DNA of 64,000 bases from Sphingomonas jinjuensis (GCF_014197105.1 NZ_JACIEV010000006.1:206764-270763), one strand, 5' to 3'; shown: positions 9,222 to 16,916, numbered from the stretch's first letter. Notes: generated from the letters alone by a model not told the origin. A program made the numbers and translations.

Positions 9222-9356
9222 TTACTTCGACTTGTCCGCGGTCTTGGCGACGGTGTCGCCCGCCGACTTGACGTCCTTGCCGACGCCCTCGACGGTGTTG
9301 CAAGCGCTGACCATCAGCGCGCCAGCGACGATCGCCATTCCAACCAGCTTACGCAT
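9222..9356 (-). CDS. entericidin A/B-type small lipoprotein
   Basis: This 44-aa protein has a lipoprotein signal MRKLVGMAIVAGALMVSAC with Cys19 as the predicted lipidation site. The rest is a small amphipathic segment (NTVEGVGKDVKSAGDTVAK) that closely matches the entericidin family (PF08085). In enterobacteria these peptides are membrane-associated toxin/antidote lipoproteins tied to stationary phase; in alphaproteobacteria they are common general stress genes of unclear role. The ATG at 9356 has a perfect AAGGAGG upstream. A GGAAC motif further upstream suggests EcfG control. It is the last gene before a bidirectional terminator. Confidence 0.85.
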   Translation of the reverse strand: MRKLVGMAIVAGALMVSACNTVEGVGKDVKSAGDTVAKTADKSK

Positions 9357-9394
9357 CGAAACCTCCTTCAAACGGGCGTGAATGCCACGGGTGC

Positions 9395-9420
9395 AATGCG
9401 CCACGTCCGAAGATCGTTCC
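9395..9420 (-). promoter_or_regulatory. candidate EcfG promoter of the entericidin gene
   Basis: On the minus strand GGAAC (9420-9416) is followed after 17 bases by CATT (9398-9395). The EcfG consensus is GGAAC-N16/17-CGTT, so the -35 element is perfect and the -10 element has three of four matches. It would give a leader of about 30 bases before the start at 9356. Confidence 0.45.
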
Positions 9421-9457
9421 GTCTGCGCATTGATCGATGTGGGGATACCCAGAACGT

Positions 9458-9553
9458 TAAAGGCCCGAAAGCATCACCGGGGGGGGAGGGTGGATGCTTC
9501 CGGGCCTATTGCGTGGATCGCGAGAGCGGGGGGGCATAAGATCGCGATCCGAA
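9458..9553 (-). ncRNA. predicted stress-controlled small RNA with two C-rich hairpin loops
   Basis: Read on the minus strand, two hairpins follow a perfect EcfG promoter. Hairpin 1 has the stem GGATCGCGA/TCGCGATCC (9542-9550 with 9515-9523) and an 18-base loop holding seven consecutive C. Hairpin 2 has a 14-bp stem with one mismatch (9493-9506 with 9462-9475), a 17-base loop with CCC-T and eight consecutive C, and is followed by TTT, so it can act as terminator. The expected RNA is about 95 nt with no open reading frame of note. The plan resembles GsrN of Caulobacter, a sigma-T-dependent RNA that pairs through a C-rich loop with G-rich mRNA leaders. Homology to GsrN is not claimed; the similarity is in architecture and control. 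Confidence 0.72.
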
Positions 9554-9559
9554 GGTAGG

Positions 9560-9584
9560 AACGGCGAAACTTGCCCCAGGTTCC
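9560..9584 (-). promoter_or_regulatory. perfect EcfG-type promoter
   Basis: Minus-strand GGAAC (9584-9580), then 16 bases, then CGTT (9563-9560), matches the alphaproteobacterial EcfG consensus exactly. Transcription would start near 9553, just before the first hairpin of the predicted small RNA. It lies 18 bases past the stop codon of the PhyP-like kinase gene. Confidence 0.8.
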
Positions 9585-9602
9585 AGCGCCCGCGAAAATT
9601 TT

Positions 9603-11186
9603 TTAGTCGCGGCCCAGTACCGTCAGCATGATCTCGTACGCGCCCGTCAGGGGATCGTGATGGAGCGGTGCGCGCAGCTGGCGCGAGAGACCTTCCATGA
9701 CCCGGCCGTAGCGGGTCGAGGCGAGTTCGCGCAGCCGATCGCTTTCGACGAAGGCGCGGGAGACGAGGCGAAGCACGGCACGCTTTTCGCCATCGGCCGG
9801 CTTGATCGCGACCCGGACCTGCGCCGCGGGATCGACGTTCATCGCCAGCTCGATGCCCTCGGTCACCAGGAAGGCGACGGCGACGCCGACATCCTGGTTG
9901 ACGAGGAAGGGATCGATGTCGAGCGCGATGCCGATGCTGGACCCGGCCGGCGCGGTGGCGCGAATGTTGCTCGCCAATTCGCCGATCACGGGGCGCAGGT
10001 TGAGGCCGCGATTCTCCTCCATCTCGGCGAAGTGGTTGCGGTGGACGACCGCCAGCGCATCAACCCGGCGCTGGATCGAGGCATAGGCGTTGGTCGCATC
10101 GCCGCTGGGCGCGCCGCGCGCGTGGAAGTTGATCAGGCTGGAAATGACCTGGAGGTTGTTCTTCACGCGATGATGGACTTCGCGCGTCAGCTTGGTCTGG
10201 CGGACGAGGCCTTCGGCAAGCCCGGCCTCGTGCAGCGCGACGGTGCGGCTGATCGCGCGGAAGGTGTCGCCGAGTTCGCGGATCTCCTGCGCCGGCATCG
10301 CGCGTGCGGCGCCAACGTCAATCTCGTCACCGGGCGTGAACCGCGCGACGCTCGTGCGCAGCCGCTGGAGCGGCCGGATGAGCATGCGATCGACGACGAA
10401 CCAGCCGATCCCGGCCGCCAGCGCCCACATCACGAGCGGCAGCATCAGCGCGATCACGAGCGAGGAGGTGATCGGCGCCGAGCGAGTCGAGGTGCGCAGT
10501 TTCAGCCCGCCGACGCCGAGGTCGGCCTCGATCGATTCGACGCGATCGAGCGGACCGAGCCCGTCGATCGCGGATAGCTGAAGCTGGTCGGTGCCGTCGA
10601 CGAGCGCGCTGCTGATCGGCACCGCCTTGCTCTCCGGTGATCCGAGCTGTGCCAGGAAAGCGCGCGGGAAGAAGACGCGCGCGCTGGGGCTGCCGCGGCC
10701 GCCCGGCACCTCGAGGATCAGGCCGCGGTTCGCGATGATCGTCGACCCGATCGGCTCGCCGCGGTTGATCGTGGCGGCGGCGACCCCCGGATCGCCGCAC
10801 AGCGAGCGGCCCTGGCGATCGAGGATCGAGAAACGCGTGCCGATGCTGGCCTGCTGCGCGAAGACACCCTGTACACGGGCGCAGCTGGGCGCGTCGGCGG
10901 GATCCTGGGCCAGCGCGTTCACCGCCGCTCGCAGCGCGGTCATGTCGCCGATCAGTTCGATCGAGATCGACCGTGCGCTTTCGTTCGCGGCGACGCGCAG
11001 CCGTGCCCGCGCCTCGGCATCGGCGAGGCGGCTCGTCTGGAGGGTGGCGATGACCGCGATCAACGCCAGCGGCAGCAGCGCGGCGCTGAGGATCAGGAAC
11101 AGCTTCGCACCCGTCGTCAGCCGCGCGAACGACAGGGCGGGTGCGGTCTGCGAGGCCGGGGTGGGGGAGGAGGGTGCGGTCGCCAT
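9603..11186 (-). CDS. phyP: PhyP-like sensor kinase of the general stress response
   Basis: This 527-aa inner membrane protein has membrane segments at about residues 28-50 and 240-266, a periplasmic sensor region between them and a HAMP-like linker to about 320. A HisKA_2 dimerisation domain follows, with EVHHRVKNNLQVISSL (phospho-acceptor His339). The ATPase region appears degenerate: the N-box position reads FLVTEGIELAMN without the usual asparagine pattern, and I find no DxGxG box. In Sphingomonas Fr1 the locus-encoded PhyP acts as a negative regulator that dephosphorylates PhyR, which fits such a domain. The gene starts 10 bases after nepR and is likely co-transcribed with it. Confidence 0.82.
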   Translation of the reverse strand: MATAPSSPTPASQTAPALSFARLTTGAKLFLILSAALLPLALIAVIATLQTSRLADAEARARLRVAANESARSISIELIGDMTALRAAVNALAQDPADAPSCARVQGVFAQQASIGTRFSILDRQGRSLCGDPGVAAATINRGEPIGSTIIANRGLILEVPGGRGSPSARVFFPRAFLAQLGSPESKAVPISSALVDGTDQLQLSAIDGLGPLDRVESIEADLGVGGLKLRTSTRSAPITSSLVIALMLPLVMWALAAGIGWFVVDRMLIRPLQRLRTSVARFTPGDEIDVGAARAMPAQEIRELGDTFRAISRTVALHEAGLAEGLVRQTKLTREVHHRVKNNLQVISSLINFHARGAPSGDATNAYASIQRRVDALAVVHRNHFAEMEENRGLNLRPVIGELASNIRATAPAGSSIGIALDIDPFLVNQDVGVAVAFLVTEGIELAMNVDPAAQVRVAIKPADGEKRAVLRLVSRAFVESDRLRELASTRYGRVMEGLSRQLRAPLHHDPLTGAYEIMLTVLGRD

Positions 11187-11196
11187 CGACCGCGGA

Positions 11197-11361
11197 CTAG
11201 GAGAGCTTGCTCAACAGGTCGAGCATCTCGTCCGGAATCTGCTCGTCGACGGTCTTCTGATAGGCCGAACGCAGCGCGGACCCGGCATCGCGATCCCGGT
11301 TCGGCGTCTTCGACTCAGAAGAGGTACGCGGCGGCGTGTTCTTGTCCTTATCTTCGGCCAA
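11197..11361 (-). CDS. nepR: NepR anti-sigma factor
   Basis: This 54-aa protein starts at a TTG codon; an in-frame stop lies just upstream and no ATG fits. The core SALRSAYQKTVDEQIPDEML followed by DLLSKLS matches the NepR family, two helices joined by a short linker with a conserved LRxAY start and IPDxxLDLL end. NepR binds and silences EcfG until phosphorylated PhyR sequesters it. The acidic, lysine-rich N-terminal 25 residues (AEDKDKNTPP) are typically disordered. It is divergent from phyR across 262 bases and directly upstream of the PhyP-like gene. Confidence 0.88.
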   Translation of the reverse strand: MAEDKDKNTPPRTSSESKTPNRDRDAGSALRSAYQKTVDEQIPDEMLDLLSKLS

Positions 11362-11464
11362 AACGCATCAATCCCCCTGAGCGCCCCTGGATGACAGTCG
11401 TCGACGCAGCTTTCGCAGCGCGCCGGCCGTTTCAGTCGTGCGCAATGCATGATCTCGGCAATGA

Positions 11465-11489
11465 AACCAAATCTCGCTTCGATGGTTCC
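11465..11489 (-). promoter_or_regulatory. candidate EcfG promoter of nepR
   Basis: Minus-strand GGAAC (11489-11485) is followed after 16 bases by GGTT, or after 17 by GTTT; each matches the CGTT -10 element in only part. Autoregulation of the nepR operon by EcfG is usual in this group, which makes the site plausible. The leader would be about 95 bases. No GGAAC site is visible in the phyR direction. Confidence 0.4.
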
Positions 11490-11623
11490 CCGCAGTGCGC
11501 GAAAATTCCCGAACGCTAGCGGGGAGCGGGTTTTCGTCGTCGGCAGGGGCAGCCGATCATTGCCATCATTCGCACCGCCATACAGGCGGTTGTCTGGAAT
11601 TAATTGGGGAGTCGTCGTCTCTT

Positions 11624-12430
11624 ATGTCGCTTGGCCAGCAACTCGCACCGCATTTGCCCTTTCTGCGCCGCTATGGCCGCGCGCTGACCGGCAGTCAGGC
11701 GCAGGGTGACAAGTATGTCCGCGCCACGCTGGAGGCGATCGTGGCGGCGCCGGAGGAATTTCCGCGCGACGTCGATCCCCGCCTGGGCCTCTATCGCATG
11801 TTCCAGGGCATCTGGACGTCGGCGAACGTCGACGGCGAGCAGGCGACCAGCGCCGCCGATACCGACGGCGAGGGGCATGAGGCGGTGGCGCGCGCCCGAC
11901 TGGCGCGGATGACCCCGCTGTCGCGCCAGGCGCTGCTGCTGACCGCGATGGAAGGCTTTACGCCCGAAGACGCGGCCTATCTGATCGAGGTCGATACCAG
12001 CGAGGTCGAGAGCCTGGTCGCCGAGGCGCTGGCCGAGATCGAGAAGCAGACGCGCGCCCGCGTGCTCATCATCGAAGACGAGCCGATCATCGCGATGGAT
12101 ATCGAGACGATCGTGCGCGACCTGGGCCATGACGTGACCGGCGTCGCCGTGACCCGCGACGAGGCGGTGGCGCTGGCGATGGAGGATCGGCCCGGCCTGG
12201 TGCTCGCGGACATCCAGCTCGCCGACGACAGCTCGGGCATCGACGCGGTCAAGGATATCCTGGCCGAATTCGAGGTGCCGGTGATCTTCATTACCGCCTT
12301 CCCGGAGCGACTGCTCACCGGCGAGCGGCCGGAGCCGACGTTCCTGATCACCAAGCCGTTCCAGCGGTCGACGGTGAAGGCGGCGATCAGCCAGGCGCTG
12401 TTCTTCGACCAGGCGACGGTTCCCGCCTGA
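11624..12430 (+). CDS. phyR: PhyR anti-anti-sigma response regulator
   Basis: This 268-aa cytoplasmic protein has an N-terminal sigma-factor-like domain (residues about 1-140, MSLGQQLAPHLPFLRRYGRA, with region-4-like RMTPLSRQALLLTAMEGFTP) and a C-terminal receiver. The receiver has acidic residues E151-D152-E153 (RVLIIEDEPIIAMD), phospho-acceptor Asp196 in VLADIQLAD, Thr224 and Lys244. On phosphorylation the sigma-like domain binds NepR and frees EcfG. I chose the ATG at 11624, where the family homology begins, with GGGGAG upstream; the longer frame from 11495 has no support. The stop codon sits in the loop of a CCCGCC/GGCGGG hairpin (12422-12438) that could reduce readthrough. Confidence 0.95.
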   Translation: MSLGQQLAPHLPFLRRYGRALTGSQAQGDKYVRATLEAIVAAPEEFPRDVDPRLGLYRMFQGIWTSANVDGEQATSAADTDGEGHEAVARARLARMTPLSRQALLLTAMEGFTPEDAAYLIEVDTSEVESLVAEALAEIEKQTRARVLIIEDEPIIAMDIETIVRDLGHDVTGVAVTRDEAVALAMEDRPGLVLADIQLADDSSGIDAVKDILAEFEVPVIFITAFPERLLTGERPEPTFLITKPFQRSTVKAAISQALFFDQATVPA

Positions 12431-12484
12431 CCGGCGGGTTCCCACAGTTACGGACCCAAAACGTCTTTCGGGGGTTGATGCGAC

Positions 12485-12625
12485 ATGGCTGACCGTAACG
12501 ACAAGATCGAGCTCGACACCGACGAGGCGCGCGCCGGCACGACGCCGGGGATGACGCGCTATATCCTGGGCTTTTCCCTGGTGTTGGTCGTCGTGGTATT
12601 CTTCATCCTGTTCAATTATTTGTAA
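12485..12625 (+). CDS. 46-aa single-pass membrane protein in the stress locus
   Basis: The product has a hydrophilic acidic start (MADRNDKIELDTDEARAG) and one C-terminal membrane helix (about residues 24-46, RYILGFSLVLVVVVFFILFN). A G-rich run (GGGGG) lies about 12 bases before the ATG. The gene sits 54 bases after phyR and 88 bases before the chosen ecfG start, same strand, so it may be part of that transcript. No family name comes to mind. Coding status rests on the clear membrane helix, the codon pattern and the tight fit between two known genes. Confidence 0.65.
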   Translation: MADRNDKIELDTDEARAGTTPGMTRYILGFSLVLVVVVFFILFNYL

Positions 12626-12713
12626 GCGATACGGGATGGAGACGGCCGCACTGGCAACGAGCGCGACAACGCCCTATCTTTCCTCCACGCGCTCCGCGTC
12701 CGATCGGAATTTG

Positions 12714-13373
12714 ATGACCCAGCCTGTCTCGCGTGTCGACCACGACCAGGATGACGACGACATCGACACGTCGCCGCCGGTCGAGCACGTCGCGCTCAGC
12801 GATCCCGAGTTCAAGACCCAGCTCGCACAGGTGATTCCGCACCTGCGTGCGTTCGGTCGCTCGTTGTCGGGCAGCCGAGACCTCGCGGACGATCTGGTGC
12901 AGGAAACGCTGCTCAAGGCATGGGCCGCGCGGCAGCGTTTCCAGGCCGGCACCAACATGCGTGCCTGGACCTTCATCATCCTGCGTAATCTGTACCTTAG
13001 CCAGATGCGCCGCGCCCGGTTCAAGGGCGAGTGGGACGATTTGGTCGCCGATCGCATCCTGGCGGCACCGGCGAGCCAGGACCGTCACGTCGAGCTCGGC
13101 GACATGCAGCGGGCGTTGATGCATTTGCCGCAGCCGCAGCGCGAGGCGCTGATTTTGGTCGGTGCGGGCGGCTTTGCCTATGAAGAGGCGGCCGAGATCT
13201 GCCAGGTCGCGGTGGGTACGATAAAGAGTCGCGTCGCGCGTGGCCGCGTCGCGCTCGAGGCAATCCTGAGCGAAGGCTCGCTGCCGTCGCGCCGCAGTCA
13301 TGAGACCGATACGAGCAAGACCGCGCTCGACACGATCATGGGTGAGGTCGACGAGCTCAGCCGGGGGCGGTGA
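12714..13373 (+). CDS. ecfG: EcfG general stress sigma factor
   Basis: This is an ECF-type sigma factor of 219 residues. Region 2 contains RSLSGSRDLADDLVQETLLK and NMRAWTFIILRNLYLSQMRR; region 4 contains LPQPQREALILVGAGGFAYE and EAAEICQVAVGTIKSRVARG. This is the typical EcfG pattern, which directs RNA polymerase to GGAAC-N16/17-CGTT promoters. An in-frame ATG at 12636 would add 26 residues of low-complexity sequence, so I prefer 12714; neither start has a strong ribosome site. A C-terminal extension after region 4 (about 30 residues, ending VDELSRGR) is polar. The gene follows phyR and the 46-aa membrane protein on the same strand. Confidence 0.92.
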   Translation: MTQPVSRVDHDQDDDDIDTSPPVEHVALSDPEFKTQLAQVIPHLRAFGRSLSGSRDLADDLVQETLLKAWAARQRFQAGTNMRAWTFIILRNLYLSQMRRARFKGEWDDLVADRILAAPASQDRHVELGDMQRALMHLPQPQREALILVGAGGFAYEEAAEICQVAVGTIKSRVARGRVALEAILSEGSLPSRRSHETDTSKTALDTIMGEVDELSRGR

Positions 13374-13400
13374 GGGTTTCGCAGGTCGATTCAGCTTAGT

Positions 13401-13507
13401 GCGTCATCCCGGACTCGATCCGGGATTCATTTGGCCGCTTGGCGGCTCTCTACATAATCAGTCGTTTAGGGCGACATGGATCCCGGCTCAAGGCCGGGAC
13501 GACGCGG
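13401..13507. repeat. inverted repeat, family A
   Basis: GTCATCCCGGACTCGATCCGGGATTCAT (arm 13403-13430) and its reverse-complement-like partner ATGGATCCCGGCTCAAGGCCGGGACGAC (13475-13502) flank a short spacer. It fills the gap between ecfG and the convergent NepR-like gene. Confidence 0.8.
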
Positions 13508-13549
13508 TATTTTGGTGAGGCGAGCTCGCTCTATCGGCTGCGTCGGCGA

Positions 13550-13717
13550 TTAATGCTTTGCGTCCAGCCTTTGCAGCATCAGCATCATATCGGCGGATAG
13601 CGCCGGCGCACCGAAGGCGTTGCGCAGCGTCTTGCCGATGCCGTCGGTCGCGCGCGGGGCGCGGACGATATAGTCGTGCTGCTTGGGGGCAGTAGACATG
13701 GTGGCGACGTTGCTCAT
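13550..13717 (-). CDS. 55-aa NepR-like small protein
   Basis: The predicted protein starts MSNVATMSTAPKQHDYIVRA (alternative ATG at 13699 gives 49 residues) and ends GIGKTLRNAFG, then APALSADMMLMLQRLDAKH. Compared with the NepR of this locus, the pattern G-x-x-LR-x-A-[YF] followed by a short linker and a second helix ending M-L-x-x-L-x-[KR]-L is retained. This suggests a divergent NepR paralogue or another helix-turn-helix partner of the stress cascade; the similarity is weak and judged by eye. It is convergent with ecfG and divergent from glnE. If it is not NepR-like, it is a conserved-looking small protein of unknown role. Confidence 0.6.
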   Translation of the reverse strand: MSNVATMSTAPKQHDYIVRAPRATDGIGKTLRNAFGAPALSADMMLMLQRLDAKH

Positions 13718-13761
13718 GCGGTATAGAACGGCCGGGGGGCGCCGATGTTTCGCTTGACATT

Positions 13762-16455
13762 TTGTTTTTGTCGCTGCGCGTGACCAATCCGGGACAGAAG
13801 ATCACCGATGCGCTGCGCAGGGCCGAAGCGCATTCGCCCTTTCTCGCGATGCAGCTGGGGCGCGACCCGGGGTTGCGCGAACGTTTGCAGGGGGGCGACA
13901 TCGCTCTCGATGTCGAGACGCTGGCGCTGGACGAACCGGTTTCGCGGCGGTTGCGGTGGCAGCGGCGGACGCTGGCGACCGCGGTGGCGATCGGGGATCT
14001 GGCGGGGGTGCTCGACCTGACCGAGGTCACGGCGGCGCTGACGCGCTTCGCAGACCATGCGCTCGATCTCGCGATCCGCACCGCGATCCAGGAGCGGACC
14101 CCCGAAGCCGAATCGCGCGGCTTCGCGGCGATTGCGCTCGGCAAGCAGGGCTCCGCGGAGCTGAACTACTCGTCGGATATCGACCCGATCCTGATCTTCG
14201 ATCCGGCGACGCTGCCGCATCGTCCGCGCGAGGATCCGCAGGAGGCGGCGGTGCGGATCGGCAAGCGGGTCGTCGAGCTGCTGCAGGCGCGCGATGCCGA
14301 CGGCTATGTGCTGCGCGTCGACCTGCGGCTGCGGCCCTCGCCCGAGATGACACCGATCGCGCTGCCGGTCGATGCGGCGATCGGCTATTATGAATCGCAG
14401 GCGCTGCCGTGGGAGCGCGCCGCCTTCATCCGCGCGCGTGCGGCGGCGGGGGACATGGCGCTGGGGCGGCGGTTCCTGGATGCGATCCGCCCCTTCGTGT
14501 GGCGGCGCGGGCTCGACTATGGCGCGATCGCCGAGATCCGCGAAGTGTCGCGGCGCATCCGCAATCACTATGCATCGGGGCAGGCGCTGGCGGCAGGCTT
14601 CGACCTGAAGCGCGGGCGCGGCGGGATCCGCGAGGTCGAGTTCTTCGCGCAGGTCCATCAGCTGATCCATGGCGGGCGCGATCCAACGCTGCGCGCGCCG
14701 GCGACGCGTGACGCGCTGGCACGGCTGGCCGAGGCGGGGATGATCGACGCCGGCGAGGCCCGCGACCTGGCGGACGCCTATACGCTGTTGCGGACGATCG
14801 AGCATCGGGTCCAGATGGTCGACGATCGCCAGACCCATACGCTGCCGACCGGCGCCGCGCTCGACAATGTCGCGCGGCTCCATGGGCTAGACGATGGTGC
14901 CGCGCTGCTGGCGTTGCTCGACGAGCCGGTGCGGCGGGTCGGTGCGATCTACGATCGGCTCGACGACGGCGCCACCGACGGCCTACCGCGCGACGAGGCG
15001 GCGCTGGTCGAGGCGCTGGCTGCGGCGGGGATCGACGAGGCCGCGCAAACCGCCACGCGGATCGCCGAGTGGCGGACGGGTCGCTATCCCGCGCTGCGTA
15101 GCAGTGCCGCGCGCGACGCGCTGGAGGCGGTGTTGCCGACGCTCGTCACCGCGCTGGCGGCGGCACCCGACCAGGCGGCGGCGACGATGCGGCTGGACCG
15201 ATTGCTGGAGAAATTGCCGAGCGCGATCAATGCGCTGCGCCTGCTGCAGGCGCGCGAGGGACTGGCCGAGCAGCTCGTCGCGATCCTGGCGCATGCGCCG
15301 CCGCTGGCGGACGAGCTGGCGCGGCGGCCGGCGCTGCTCGACGGACTGGTCGACGCCAGCGCCTTCGCACCCGTAGGCAGCGTTGCCGAGCTGGTCGCGG
15401 CGATGCAGGGCGGCGATGCGGGCGATTACCAGGCGCGGCTCGACCATGTCCGCCGCGTCGTGGGAGAAAAGCGGTTCGCGCTGGGGACGCAGATCGTCGT
15501 GGGTGCCGCCGATCCGCTCGACGTATCGGCGGGCTATGCGCGCGTCGCCGAAGCGGCGATCGAGACGCTGGCGGCGGCGACGATCGAGGAGTTCGCGCGC
15601 AGCCACGGCGCGGTGCCGGGCAGCGAGTTCATCGTCCTGGCGCTGGGCCGGATGGGCGGTGCGGCGTTGACGCATGCGTCGGACCTCGACCTGATCTATC
15701 TGTTCACCGGCGATTTTTCTGCCGAGTCCGACGGCGCCAAGCCGCTCGGCGCGACGCTGTATTACAATCGGCTGGCGCAGCGGCTGACGGCGGCGCTGTC
15801 GGTGCCGACCGCGGCGGGGCCGCTCTATCCCATCGACACGCGGCTGCGGCCGTCGGGGACGCAGGGGCCGCTGGTCGTCAGCGTCGACTCCTTCGCCCGC
15901 TATCAGCGCGAGGAGGCGTGGACGTGGGAGCATATGGCGCTGACCCGGGCGCGGCCGGTGTTCGGATCGGCAGCGGCGCGAACTGCGACGCAAGCGGTGA
16001 TCGACGCGGTGCTCGGCGGCGAGCGGCCGGCGCGCGACGTGGCGGCGGAGGCGGTGGCGATGCGTGCCGAGATGGCGCGGCACAAGCCGCCGGCGGGGCC
16101 GCTCGACGCCAAGCTGGCGCCCGGCGGGCTGGTCGACCTGGAATTCGCCGTCCATGTCGTCCAGCTGACGAACCGGGCCGGCTTCGACCCCCATCTGGAT
16201 AAGGCGATCGCCGCGCTGGCGGAGCAGGGGCTGATGTCGCCGGCGATGCCGGCGGCGCTCGACTTTCTCACCCGGCTGCTCGTCGCCAGTCGCCTGCTGG
16301 CACCCGATGCCGCCGAGCCCGACGCTGCGACCTGCGCGCTGATCGCACGCGCCGTGGGGGCGGAAGGCTGGCCGGCGGTGGTTGAAAGCCTGGCGACGAC
16401 GCGTCAGGAGGTGGCGCGGGCCTGGGCCCTGGCGACGGGAGCGAGCGATGGATGA
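13762..16455 (+). CDS. glnE: bifunctional glutamine synthetase adenylyltransferase/deadenylyltransferase
   Basis: This product of about 890 aa controls glutamine synthetase by adding or removing AMP. It has two nucleotidyltransferase domains: the N-terminal deadenylase with GKQGSAELNYSSDIDPILIF (about residues 130-149) and the C-terminal adenylase with LGRMGGAALTHASDLDLIYL (about 629-648), separated by a helical regulatory region. The start is uncertain: the frame opens with TTG at 13762, and GTG at 13780 is an equal candidate; no ATG or good ribosome site precedes the homology. The stop overlaps the start of the next gene by eight bases, so the two are translationally coupled. Confidence 0.92.
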   Translation: MFLSLRVTNPGQKITDALRRAEAHSPFLAMQLGRDPGLRERLQGGDIALDVETLALDEPVSRRLRWQRRTLATAVAIGDLAGVLDLTEVTAALTRFADHALDLAIRTAIQERTPEAESRGFAAIALGKQGSAELNYSSDIDPILIFDPATLPHRPREDPQEAAVRIGKRVVELLQARDADGYVLRVDLRLRPSPEMTPIALPVDAAIGYYESQALPWERAAFIRARAAAGDMALGRRFLDAIRPFVWRRGLDYGAIAEIREVSRRIRNHYASGQALAAGFDLKRGRGGIREVEFFAQVHQLIHGGRDPTLRAPATRDALARLAEAGMIDAGEARDLADAYTLLRTIEHRVQMVDDRQTHTLPTGAALDNVARLHGLDDGAALLALLDEPVRRVGAIYDRLDDGATDGLPRDEAALVEALAAAGIDEAAQTATRIAEWRTGRYPALRSSAARDALEAVLPTLVTALAAAPDQAAATMRLDRLLEKLPSAINALRLLQAREGLAEQLVAILAHAPPLADELARRPALLDGLVDASAFAPVGSVAELVAAMQGGDAGDYQARLDHVRRVVGEKRFALGTQIVVGAADPLDVSAGYARVAEAAIETLAAATIEEFARSHGAVPGSEFIVLALGRMGGAALTHASDLDLIYLFTGDFSAESDGAKPLGATLYYNRLAQRLTAALSVPTAAGPLYPIDTRLRPSGTQGPLVVSVDSFARYQREEAWTWEHMALTRARPVFGSAAARTATQAVIDAVLGGERPARDVAAEAVAMRAEMARHKPPAGPLDAKLAPGGLVDLEFAVHVVQLTNRAGFDPHLDKAIAALAEQGLMSPAMPAALDFLTRLLVASRLLAPDAAEPDAATCALIARAVGAEGWPAVVESLATTRQEVARAWALATGASDG

Positions 16456-16903
16456 AGGTACGGCGATGCCGGCGGTGACGGTGACGGGCGTCGAGGGCAC
16501 GCCGCTGCGGCTGACCGATCTGCCGCTGCCGGCGGCGATCTATTTCTATCCCAAGGACGATACCTCGGGCTGCACCCGCGAGGCGCAGGACTTTACCGCG
16601 CTGGGCGATGCCTTCGCGGCGCTGGGGTGCAGCGTGCTCGGCATCTCGAAGGATTCGCCCGCTAGCCACGCCAAGTTCGCGGCCAAGCACGCGCTCGGCG
16701 TGACGCTGGCGAGCGACGGGAGCGGCGCGGCGTGCGACGCCTTTGGCGTGTGGGGCGAAAAGTCGATGTACGGCCGAACATATATGGGGATCGAGCGCGC
16801 GACCTTCCTGTTCGACGCCGAGGGCAAGCTGGCCAGGGCCTGGCGCAAGGTGCGCGTGCCTGGCCACGCGGAGGCGGTGCTGGAAGCGGCAAAGGGGTTG
16901 TGA
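16448..16903 (+). CDS. bcp: thioredoxin-dependent peroxiredoxin (BCP/PrxQ family)
   Basis: This 151-aa cytoplasmic enzyme reduces hydroperoxides. The peroxidatic cysteine lies in YFYPKDDTSGCTREAQDF (Ser in place of the usual Pro before Gly-Cys). Later family features are LGISKDSPASHAKFAAKH and VWGEKSMYGRTYMGIERATF. The start ATG overlaps the glnE stop (ATGGATGA); an ATG at 16466 would remove six residues. The pairing glnE-bcp is common in sphingomonads. A second cysteine (ALGCSVLG) may serve as the resolving residue, but its assignment is not certain. Confidence 0.92.
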   Translation: MDEGTAMPAVTVTGVEGTPLRLTDLPLPAAIYFYPKDDTSGCTREAQDFTALGDAFAALGCSVLGISKDSPASHAKFAAKHALGVTLASDGSGAACDAFGVWGEKSMYGRTYMGIERATFLFDAEGKLARAWRKVRVPGHAEAVLEAAKGL

Positions 16904-16916
16904 GGGAGTGTCGCTA

